Positions 41,909 to 49,850 of a stretch of DNA of 64,000 nt are shown here, in pieces. Position 1 is the first letter of the stretch. Each line of letters opens with the position of its first letter. The position numbers and the translations under genes are program-made. Origin of the DNA: Streptomyces sp. NBC_01275 (lineage in GTDB: Bacteria; Actinomycetota; Actinomycetes; Streptomycetales; Streptomycetaceae); assembly GCF_026340655.1 (NCBI RefSeq), contig NZ_JAPEOZ010000001.1, positions 1,426,001 to 1,490,000 of the forward strand. Direction: 5' to 3'. Below the pieces are notes generated by a model. The model was not told the origin of the DNA and did not search any database. It saw nothing but the letters and a program-made list of their open reading frames with translations.

Positions 41909-43003
41909 TCAACCCCAGTAGCTGCCCTGCACCATGGCCCGCAGACTGCCGTGGTGCAGGATCAGCGTGTCCGGATCCCGTGGGACGGCACTCTCGCCGA
42001 AGTGCACCTGTCGATAGGCGACGCGCAGCATCACGATCGCCTGCCGCAGGGCGGCGTACAGGATGTGGAAGTCCATGTCCCGCGGGGTGTGGCCGGTCAG
42101 CCGCGCGTACCGTCGTTCGACTCGGTCGCGGCGCAGGAGGTCCGGCAGTCCGCGCCCGCCGGAGGCGAGGGTGAGGTCCTGGAAGAAGCGGTGCAGGTAG
42201 ATCGTCCAGCCGAGGTCGACCTCGCGCGGGGCCAGGGCCGCCATCTCCCAGTCGAGGACGGCCACGGGCGCGAAGCCGTCGTAGATCACGTTCCCGATGC
42301 GGGCGTCGCCCCAGGTCAACACCGGCCTGCCCGGGTCCTGGGGCCAGAGGTCGGCGAGCCGGTCGAAGGCGTCCTCGATGAGCGGCGAGCGGGCGACTCC
42401 GTCCACCACCCAGTCGTAGTAGGCGCGTTGGGCTGCGACATGCCGGCGCAGGGCGTCGCCGTCGCCCGGTAGCTCGAGGAACTCGGCTTCGTCCGGGGGA
42501 ACTTGGTCGTGCAGTCGGGCCACCAGGCCGATCGTCGCCGCCTCCAGCCGCTCCCGCTCCGCGTCGCTCGCCGCGTGCAGCCAGTTGCCCTCGTAGGTGT
42601 AGGGCATGACGTCGGGCGGAACCCGGCCCTCGACGCGTTCCATCACGAAGAACGGAGCGCCCAGCGGCCCCGGGTCCTCCTCCAGCCACAGCACGCGCGG
42701 CACGGGCACGTCCGTGCGCTCGGCCACCAGACGCATCGTGCGGTACTGGCGGACCATGTCGTACACCGGGAAGACCGTGTACGCCGACGGATCCGCCTCG
42801 AGCCTCAACGCACAGGCACGGACGGGCGAGGGGGGATGCTCGATGTCGAAGAGCAGGGTCTCGCTGGACATGCCGTTGGAGGCGGGGACGGCGACGGAGA
42901 CGGCCGCGGCGCCGGGCAGACGGGCGTCGAGCCAGGCGGTCAGCCGGCGGGCGAGCGTCTCGGGGTCGCGGGTGGTGGTACGGGGACGGGGCGCCGTGGC
43001 CAT
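41909..43003 (-). CDS. Aminoglycoside-phosphotransferase-like kinase (ACAD10/11-type)
   Basis: A 364-residue APH-fold kinase. Motifs: SNGMSSETLLFDIEHPP (nucleotide loop), PFFVMERVEG hinge, LTWGDARIGNVIYDG (catalytic Asp and Asn, with WGD in place of HGD) and VLDWEMAALAPREVDLGW (metal Asp). Proteins like this occur with acyl-CoA dehydrogenases and phosphorylate small hydroxy acids; the group is not an antibiotic-resistance enzyme by sequence. ATG 43003 is preceded by GGAAAGGAAG; the TTG at 43012 is inside this ribosome site and is rejected. Upstream is a ladder of repeated AGGAAGG motifs. Confidence 0.82.
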   Translation of the reverse strand: MATAPRPRTTTRDPETLARRLTAWLDARLPGAAAVSVAVPASNGMSSETLLFDIEHPPSPVRACALRLEADPSAYTVFPVYDMVRQYRTMRLVAERTDVPVPRVLWLEEDPGPLGAPFFVMERVEGRVPPDVMPYTYEGNWLHAASDAERERLEAATIGLVARLHDQVPPDEAEFLELPGDGDALRRHVAAQRAYYDWVVDGVARSPLIEDAFDRLADLWPQDPGRPVLTWGDARIGNVIYDGFAPVAVLDWEMAALAPREVDLGWTIYLHRFFQDLTLASGGRGLPDLLRRDRVERRYARLTGHTPRDMDFHILYAALRQAIVMLRVAYRQVHFGESAVPRDPDTLILHHGSLRAMVQGSYWG

Positions 43004-43013
43004 TCGCGTCAAC

Positions 43014-43095
43014 TTCCTTTCCTACGAGCCTTCCTACGGGCCTTCCCGTGAGACTTCCGGTGGCCTTCCGGTGAGCCCTCCTACGAGTCTTCCCG
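43014..43095 (-). repeat. 12-bp tandem repeat carrying Shine-Dalgarno-like units before the kinase gene
   Basis: On the coding strand about six or seven imperfect 12-bp units (AGGAAGGCTCGT, GGAAGGCCCGT, GGGAAGTCTCAC, GGAAGGCCACC) run from the upstream stop at 43105 to the start region. Each carries a GGAAGG/GGAGGG core, so several alternative ribosome sites precede the start. Confidence 0.75.
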
Positions 43096-43104
43096 CGCGT
43101 CCGC

Positions 43105-44220
43105 TTACGGCGCGACCGAGTCGAAGCCGGTGAAGCCGCTCGGGTCATGGCGGCCGAAGGAGCCGTGCTCGAAGACGCCGTAGCCGGTCTGACCGTCGAG
43201 ACGGAAGCGGGCGGAGTGGTCGGTCACGCCGTAGCCGGCCAGGAGGTGGGGCTCCGTCAGGTCGTAGACGCGGCGGTCGGTCCAGCCGGGGCCGCGCCAG
43301 GCGCCGTGCTGCCAGTCGTCGGCGGGCGGATAGCCGGCGCCGATCGCGAGCGGGGAGGAGGTGAGGATCTCCGCCTCCAGCTCCAGGGGTTTGCGGACGT
43401 CGCCGAGGTGGACGAGGGCGCGCTCGGGGTGCCGGGTGCCGGGCCGGTAGGCGATCTCGGCCCGGGGCCAGCCGAGTTGGCGGTCACGGCGGCCGGGGCG
43501 CACAAGGGTGGCGTCGTTCAGCGAGCGGTGGCCGTCTGCGTCCTCCTGGGTGATCACCATCAGGAAGCGGTCGTCGAAGCGGACCGGACACCAGATCCAG
43601 TGGAAGCCCTCGGTCGGATGGTCCTGGGCCAGCCGCCCGCCCTCCTCGCCGGGCACTGGACGCACCCCCCAGCTCCGGTCCCGGGTGCCGGTCCACGCGC
43701 CCGCCGTCAGCCGGGTCTCCTCGCCGCCCGCGCGCAGCCACCCCACACACCGGCCCGCCTGCACGAACCGCTTCCCCTCCAGCGTGAGCCTGCCCCCGCG
43801 CCGCTGCTGGTGGTGCGGCTCCCACAGCGCGGGGAAGTCCGCCGACCAGTGGATCTCGTACGACAGTCCGGCCGGGTCGGCCGGGTCCGCCGCGCAGCTC
43901 AGCACGAAGTCCCGCAGCGGCCGCTCGACGCGGATGCGCAGCGGCCCGACCGCCAGGTTCATGCGGTCCTCGCCCAGGGCGTCGGAGGCGCGGACGGCGT
44001 GCAGGGCGTCGCCTCGGCGCAGGGTGGCGTAGGCGTCGATCACCCCGAGGTTGGGGTAGACCCCGAGACCGGCGATCAGCAGGGCGCGGCCGTGATGGTC
44101 GAGGACGTGGAAGATGCAGCGGTCGTAGGCGTTCCGGTCCCCGGTCGCGACATGCTTCATCGACAGGGGCACCTGGTGGACGGGGTACTCGTCGAGCGGC
44201 ACGGGACGGTCGTCGACCAC
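43105..44220 (-). CDS. Conserved hypothetical protein (lipocalin/CrtC-like beta barrel?)
   Basis: A 371-residue protein from GTG 44220 with GGGAGGT 6 nt upstream. No signal peptide. Beta-rich sequence with Trp/His-containing motifs: HWSADFPALWEPHHQQRRGG, RLTLEGKRFVQAGRCVGWLR, DRSWGVRPVPG (the WGVR motif of CrtC/AttH-type lipocalin folds) and HWIWCPVRFDDRFLMVITQE. It lies just upstream of the APH-like kinase on the same strand with the repeat ladder between, so they form a two-gene unit. Function unknown; a role in binding or altering a lipid or terpenoid is only a fold-based guess. Confidence 0.6.
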   Translation of the reverse strand: MVDDRPVPLDEYPVHQVPLSMKHVATGDRNAYDRCIFHVLDHHGRALLIAGLGVYPNLGVIDAYATLRRGDALHAVRASDALGEDRMNLAVGPLRIRVERPLRDFVLSCAADPADPAGLSYEIHWSADFPALWEPHHQQRRGGRLTLEGKRFVQAGRCVGWLRAGGEETRLTAGAWTGTRDRSWGVRPVPGEEGGRLAQDHPTEGFHWIWCPVRFDDRFLMVITQEDADGHRSLNDATLVRPGRRDRQLGWPRAEIAYRPGTRHPERALVHLGDVRKPLELEAEILTSSPLAIGAGYPPADDWQHGAWRGPGWTDRRVYDLTEPHLLAGYGVTDHSARFRLDGQTGYGVFEHGSFGRHDPSGFTGFDSVAP

Positions 44221-44384
44221 GGGCGCACCTCCCTGGAGACAAGGGATTTGACGGTACGTCAGACCGCGCCCGTCGACCAGATGCGCGACCGGCCACGAGC
44301 CGGATCCCGAGCCGGGGGCACGCCCCGAACTCACGCTCGGCCGCACGAGCCGTGACCTGTCGTCGCGCCTCGCGTTGCCCTGGT

Positions 44385-44654
44385 ATGTCCCCCACCTACA
44401 CAGCGCCGCGCGGACGGCATCGCCAGCTCTTCGTCCCCGCGTACGCAGAATCGGTTCCGCTGACTCCGCCGCCCCCGCTCGCCCCACCGCCCCCGCAGGA
44501 CCCGCCCATCTACCGCGAGCTGATGCGCCTCTGGGCCGACCGAGGCCTCACCCTGCCCGGGCGCCACGACCCGGAGTGGACCAAGCTCGCGGCGCCGCAG
44601 GTGCGGCCGGGACAGTTCAGCGAGTCCACGGACCCGCTGGGCGAAGGGCGATGA
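44385..44654 (+). CDS. Small hypothetical protein
   Basis: An 89-residue protein from ATG 44385. A Pro-rich linker (VPLTPPPPLAPPPPQDPP) precedes a compact segment, IYRELMRLWADRGLTLPGRH then DPEWTKLAAPQVRPGQFS. No ribosome site or membrane segment. The sequence pattern recurs as a short Streptomyces protein in my memory but I know no function. It is divergent from the lipocalin-like gene and followed by the chitinase promoter. Confidence 0.6.
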   Translation: MSPTYTAPRGRHRQLFVPAYAESVPLTPPPPLAPPPPQDPPIYRELMRLWADRGLTLPGRHDPEWTKLAAPQVRPGQFSESTDPLGEGR

Positions 44655-44664
44655 CCGTGCCGGA

Positions 44665-44707
44665 TTGGTCCGAACCATTGACCCTACTGGTCTAGTCCTC
44701 CTACGCT
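44665..44707 (+). promoter_or_regulatory. Chitinase promoter with 12-bp direct repeats and DasR-type site
   Basis: TTGGTCCGAACC (44665-44676) and CTGGTCTAGTCC (44687-44698) are the direct repeats typical of Streptomyces chitinase promoters; the second matches the DasR box ACTGGTCTAGACCA. They bracket -35 TTGACC (44678-44683), with -10 TACGCT (44702-44707) 18 nt later. DasR repression relieved by glucosamine-6-phosphate, and chitin induction, are expected. Confidence 0.85.
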
Positions 44708-44775
44708 CGCGGCACCGCGCTACCGCGTTCATGCCAAACGGTACGCGTCCCCTCTCCCCCACGAGGTGACTCCTG

Positions 44776-46014
<1,239 letters not shown>

Positions 46015-46052
46015 CCCGGACACGCGGCCCTTCGGGGCGCCCGGGGCGGTCC

Positions 46053-46099
46053 GGACACTCGGGGCGGGGGACCACGAGCCTCCGCCCCGAGGCGTGTCC
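46053..46099. terminator. Chitinase/TetR convergent terminator
   Basis: TCGGGGCGG (46059-46067) pairs with CCGCCCCGA (46082-46090), and outside these GGACAC (46053-46058) pairs with GTGTCC (46094-46099). It lies 39 nt after the chitinase stop and before the convergent TetR gene. Confidence 0.75.
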
Positions 46100-46125
46100 T
46101 GCGGGTTCCGGCGCGCCCCGGCGGG

Positions 46126-46788
46126 TCAGTAGTCGTCCCGGCGGGCCGGCTTCGGGGCCGGGAAGCCGGGGTCGATCTCCTCGATGGCGCGCATCGCGCC
46201 GCCCAGGGTCCTCACCAGCAGCTCGCACATGGTCTCGCGGGAGAGTTCGGGGCGGTCGATCCAGTCGAGGGTGGCGCCCTCGACGCTGCACACCCAGGCG
46301 AGCAGGCCCATCCGGGGCAGCGGGGGGATGTCGCCGCGGCCGTACGCGCCCTCGGCGATGGTCGCCACGATCGCCGCGCGCACCCCGTCCCGGATGGCGT
46401 GCACCTCGGTGTCGAAGCCGACGCCGCCGCTGACGATCGTGCGGAAGGCGGCGTGGTTGTGCTCGGCGTAGCGCAGATAGCCGTCGATGGTGCGCTGGAC
46501 CCGGTCCACCTGGGGCAGTTCGAGACCGCTCGCCGCGAAGGAGACCAGGTCGGCGACGGAGTCCTGGACGATGGCCAGGTAGTACCCGCGCTTGGACTGG
46601 AAGTAGTAGTAGATCAGCCCCTTGGCGACATGCGCCTGCCGGGCGATGTCGTCCATCGAGAGCGCGTCATAGGACGTGTCGGCGAACAACCTGCGCCCGA
46701 TGGTGATGAGTTCGGCGCGGCGCGCCAGTGAGCGCTCGGTTCCCCGCGCCCGGGGACGGGCGCTGTCGCGCTGTTGGCTGATGCTCAA
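46126..46788 (-). CDS. TetR-family transcriptional regulator
   Basis: A 220-residue regulator. The N-terminal HTH, ITIGRRLFADTSYDALSMDD then IARQAHVAKGLIYYYFQSKR, is the TetR signature (tail GLIYYYFxxKxxY). The helical ligand domain is ordinary. The first residues SARPRARGTERSLARRAEL are basic. It is monocistronic and convergent with the chitinase. The 107 bp upstream hold no gene. Target and ligand unknown; TetR genes at this place in other Streptomyces control lipid or efflux genes. Confidence 0.9.
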   Translation of the reverse strand: MSISQQRDSARPRARGTERSLARRAELITIGRRLFADTSYDALSMDDIARQAHVAKGLIYYYFQSKRGYYLAIVQDSVADLVSFAASGLELPQVDRVQRTIDGYLRYAEHNHAAFRTIVSGGVGFDTEVHAIRDGVRAAIVATIAEGAYGRGDIPPLPRMGLLAWVCSVEGATLDWIDRPELSRETMCELLVRTLGGAMRAIEEIDPGFPAPKPARRDDY

Positions 46789-46895
46789 TTTCGACCCTGG
46801 TCTCCAACGGTCGGCTGGTCGACGTCAGTATGTCAGGTCGAACCGTGGGTCAGGTCACATCGGTCGCACCGCGGAAACGGTGCTCCGGACCGAGG

Positions 46896-47045
46896 TCAGA
46901 GCAGTCCGAGCTGGGTCACGAGCATCGCGACGACCGCGACGAGGACCCAGCCCAGGACGTGTTCGACGATCTTCGGGCCGTCGTCCCGGGGCCCGCCGGT
47001 GCGAGTGCGGGCGGCGGCGGAGGCGGTGGCGCTGTGCGCGGTCAT
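46896..47045 (-). CDS. SCO1431-family small membrane protein
   Basis: A 49-residue protein from ATG 47045 (GTG 47108 would add 21 residues). A polar head with ARTRTGGPRDDGPKIVEHVL precedes a single membrane helix, GWVLVAVVAMLVTQLGLL, at the C-terminus. This matches the small family named after SCO1431, which occupies the same place next to the chitinase/TetR genes in S. coelicolor. Function unknown. Confidence 0.75.
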   Translation of the reverse strand: MTAHSATASAAARTRTGGPRDDGPKIVEHVLGWVLVAVVAMLVTQLGLL

Positions 47046-47206
47046 GGCGGCTCGCTGAGGTCGGACGTACTGGGTGGACTCCCCCCACCGATCCGTCCAC
47101 CTTGCCACCTGTCGGGGCTTTTGCGGCCGAGACCTTGCTCACACGCGCCTCGCGCGCGGCTCGCCCGCACCCCGCACACGCCTCGCACACGTGCCCGCCG
47201 CCTCCC

Positions 47207-48568
47207 TCACACGCGCACGCCCACCGCCTCCAGCGCCTTGCACTGCCGTGCGGTCGGACGCGCCGGGAAGTAGAGGTAGCTGACGCCCCCGGTCCCGGAG
47301 ACCACCTTGCCGCTCGCGTTGTACCGCTTGGTCCTGAGCCAGACGTTCTCGAACTCCCGCCGCGGATAGACGCGCCGCACCGCCGCGTCGTCCACCGAGA
47401 ACGGGTCGTTGGCGATCACATCGCCCTCGGCGGTGAAGCCGATCATGGTCATCAGGTGTCCGGAGGTGCCGTACCCCGCGCCGGTCAGCTCCCCCTTGAG
47501 GAAGGACTGGGACGTTATGGCCGGGATGCCGGCCGCGATCAGCGTCTCCAGGTCGGTGAGGGAGGCGAGCCGGGTCACCACGCCCTGGAGGTCCTTGAAG
47601 GTGGCCGCGTAGGCCGCGTTGAACGGCCAGTTGCCGCAGCCGCCGTACTGGTGGTCGTAGGTGTACCGGGCCGCGTGGCACACCTGGGGGTCGGCGTAGG
47701 ACGGGTCGACCCAGGCCAGCTGTCCGGAGGTGAGCCTGCCGCCCCAGTACTCGACGATCATCTGCGAGGAGGTGGGGCTGCACCAGGCCTCGCCGCCGTT
47801 GTCGTACTCGGGGTACTGGCCCTGGTGGATCTCCTGCGAGTAGCGCGGGACGGCCAGCTCCTGGGCGAGACCGGGGGCCGACGCCGGGACGGTGAAGCGG
47901 TCGGGGACGTCGGAGCCCATCGCGCCCAGCCGCCACACGGTCGGCGTGATTTTGGTGCCGGGCCTGCGGTAAAGGGTCAGCCGCAGCCGGTACGACGTGA
48001 GGCGCAGGCCCGTGGCGGGGTCGTCGACCGCGAAGGTGTCCGTCCAGACCGTGCTCCTGCCGTCGGTCTGGTCGTCGACGGAGGTCCGCTTGATGTCCTG
48101 GTCGCCGGCCGCCCAGCGGCCCATCACGTACCACGGGGTGGCCGTGCCGTCGGAGTAGGAGCCGGTCAGCTCGATCTGGATCCAGGTGCCGGCCGGGGTG
48201 CTCGCGTTCCAGGAGGCGATGGCCTCGGTCGCGGGGACGGCGAGCTGGTGGACCGGGGACGTCCAGGTCGCGTACTCCCAGGCGGCGGTGGTCTTGGTGT
48301 GCGGGTCGGTGTAGTCGACGGTGCCGAGCGGAGTGGCCAGGGCCAGGCCCGGACGCTCGCCGGCGACGGCACGGGTGCCCTGGGCGGCGCCGGCGCGCCA
48401 GTCGGCGTAGGTGGTCCAGGAGCGGTGGTCGACGGTGCGGGCCGGGGGCGTCTCGGCGTCCTCGGCGTCGGCGACCGCCGACGCGGGGCCCGCCGCGCCC
48501 GCGGTCATGGTGGCGGCGACCGCGGCGGCGAGGACCGTTCTGCGGGACGGCTGTTCGGCGCTGCTCAT
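47207..48568 (-). CDS. Secreted C39-like cysteine peptidase
   Basis: A 453-residue exported protein. The N-terminal SRRTVLAAAVAATMTAGAAG has a twin-arginine start and an Ala-x-Ala-type cleavage zone. A beta-rich N-terminal domain (ESVDxx-like TWIQIELTGSYSDGTATPWY) precedes a C39-like peptidase domain: VPRYSQEIHQGQYPEYDNGG, catalytic Cys in EAWCSPTSSQMIVEYWG, His in SGHLMTMIGF and Asp in VIANDPFS. Peptidase C39-like enzymes cleave peptides or act on cell wall partners. Spaced 161 nt from the small membrane protein and followed by a repetitive CACACGC-rich tail (47130-47206). Substrate unknown. Confidence 0.88.
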   Translation of the reverse strand: MSSAEQPSRRTVLAAAVAATMTAGAAGPASAVADAEDAETPPARTVDHRSWTTYADWRAGAAQGTRAVAGERPGLALATPLGTVDYTDPHTKTTAAWEYATWTSPVHQLAVPATEAIASWNASTPAGTWIQIELTGSYSDGTATPWYVMGRWAAGDQDIKRTSVDDQTDGRSTVWTDTFAVDDPATGLRLTSYRLRLTLYRRPGTKITPTVWRLGAMGSDVPDRFTVPASAPGLAQELAVPRYSQEIHQGQYPEYDNGGEAWCSPTSSQMIVEYWGGRLTSGQLAWVDPSYADPQVCHAARYTYDHQYGGCGNWPFNAAYAATFKDLQGVVTRLASLTDLETLIAAGIPAITSQSFLKGELTGAGYGTSGHLMTMIGFTAEGDVIANDPFSVDDAAVRRVYPRREFENVWLRTKRYNASGKVVSGTGGVSYLYFPARPTARQCKALEAVGVRV

Positions 48569-48787
48569 GGGTGGATGACCCCCAGGGTGTCCGAGTCGGT
48601 GCGAGTCCGGTGCACGGCTGTGCGCCCACTATGGCCGCAGGCGGGCGCGCCTGCCAGCACCTCCGGCCGTGCCACGCCCACCAATATGGGTCTGGGCCAC
48701 TGGCGTGACCTGCGGCGGCTCCTCCCCCGCGCACTAGACTGACGCGCCGCGCCCCGCACGCCCCCTCCCCGCACTCCAGGACCCGCC

Positions 48788-49408
48788 ATCCGCCAGTCAG
48801 CCGCCCGGCTCCGCCGGCTCCCCCCGTCCTGCGGCCCGGTCCGCCTCGTCGGCGTCGACGGGCACGCCGGCTCCGGGAAGTCCACGTTCGCCGGGCGGCT
48901 GGCCGAGGTGCTGGGCGGTGCGCCGGTGCTCCACCTCGACGACCTCGCCAGCCACGACGAGCCGTTCGCGTGGACCGGGCGACTGCTGTCCCAGGTCATC
49001 GAGCCCTTCGGTCGCGGCGAGAGCGCGCACTACGCCCCCTACGACTGGCACGCCCGCCGCTTCGGCCCGCCCCGCCCGCTGCCCGCGGCCCCCGTGGTCC
49101 TGATCGAGGGCGTCGGCGCGGGCCGCCGCGCCCTGCGGCCGTACCTGGCGTGCCTGCTGTGGCTGGAGACGCCCCGCGAGGACGCCTGGGCCCGCGGCCG
49201 GTCGCGGGACGGGGAGGAACAGCGGGACTTCTGGGACGGGTGGGTCAGGGCCGAGGTCCAGCACTTCGCCGAGGACCCGTCGAGACCCTATGCCGACCTA
49301 TTGGTACGGCAGTTGGCAGAGGGGTACGAGGTGCTGCCGGGGCCTGTGGGACATCCCGCGCCGCGGCACGATGTCACGCACCGTGAGGGACCGCCCGCGA
49401 TGTGGTGA
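48788..49408 (+). CDS. Nucleoside/uridine kinase-like P-loop protein, probable ATC start
   Basis: A 206-residue kinase. The P-loop is LVGVDGHAGSGKSTFAGRLA and the next strand has VLHLDDLASHDEPF (Asp pair); FGPPRPLPAAPVVLIEGVGA and the later LWLETPREDAWARGR lid complete the uridine-kinase-like fold. From the stop at 48740 to GTG 48908 the frame holds no ATG, GTG or TTG, yet GTG 48908 would delete the P-loop. The first codon of the conserved region is ATC at 48788, with AGGA at 48778-48781 about 6 nt upstream, where relatives have ATG. It is therefore likely a rare ATC start or a point-mutated gene. Otherwise intact. Confidence 0.65.
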   Translation: MRQSAARLRRLPPSCGPVRLVGVDGHAGSGKSTFAGRLAEVLGGAPVLHLDDLASHDEPFAWTGRLLSQVIEPFGRGESAHYAPYDWHARRFGPPRPLPAAPVVLIEGVGAGRRALRPYLACLLWLETPREDAWARGRSRDGEEQRDFWDGWVRAEVQHFAEDPSRPYADLLVRQLAEGYEVLPGPVGHPAPRHDVTHREGPPAMW

Positions 49409-49457
49409 ACGTGTGAAGAGCCCTGCACGCGAACTTGGCCAAGTGCCTCGACTGCGC

Positions 49458-49487
49458 TTGACCGACGGCCCGGACAGGACTTACGTT
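49458..49487 (+). promoter_or_regulatory. Promoter of the candidate small RNA
   Basis: TTGACC (49458-49463), 17 nt spacer, TTACGT (49481-49486) or, with an 18-nt spacer, TACGTT. This is a good vegetative promoter, 49 nt after the kinase stop and just before a hairpin-ended transcript. Confidence 0.65.
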
Positions 49488-49491
49488 CTCA

Positions 49492-49562
49492 ATATGCGGC
49501 ATTGCCCGCCGCTCTCAGACGCGAAGCCCCCGGTTGTTCCCCCGTGATCGGGGGCTTCGTTC
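49492..49562 (+). ncRNA. Candidate small RNA or attenuated leader (~70 nt)
   Basis: A promoter at 49458-49487 would start transcription near 49492, and a terminator hairpin closes at 49558, leaving a ~70-nt transcript with no gene long enough to be a CDS. A 17-codon frame (MRHCPPLSDAKPPVVPP, 49494-49547) is possible. No match to a known RNA family is claimed. Confidence 0.45.
49523..49558 (+). terminator. Terminator of the small RNA
   Basis: GAAGCCCCCG (49523-49532) and CGGGGGCTTC (49549-49558) form a 10-bp perfect stem over a 16-nt loop, followed by GTTCTG. The 290 bp after it, to the AAA gene, hold only a possible -10 (TACGAT, 49710-49715). Confidence 0.75.
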
Positions 49563-49850
49563 TGCCCTCGCCCCGCTCTCCGCGCCGCCTTTCGGACGCG
49601 AAACGACGCCGGACACTCACCCAGGGTCACCGTCCACAGTGCGCCCCGTCTGCTCCCACCTCGCCAAACGGCCTGTGCGGCACCCTACGGCGGGCGACTC
49701 CCGCGCAGGTACGATGCCCTCGGTGCGACCTACGGACGACTGCCGCGCGCACCTTGCAACTCCGGTCCGCGGCACAGCGGTTCGACCAAGGCAGCCGACG
49801 GGCGACGGCCCGGCGGCCGACCGACGGGGGCACGGTTTGTGGGGGACGTG

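Noticed and set aside
41909..43003. APH-like kinase considered as antibiotic resistance gene
   Set aside because: Motifs fit the ACAD10/11-like metabolic group (WGD instead of HGD) and the context is not a resistance locus.
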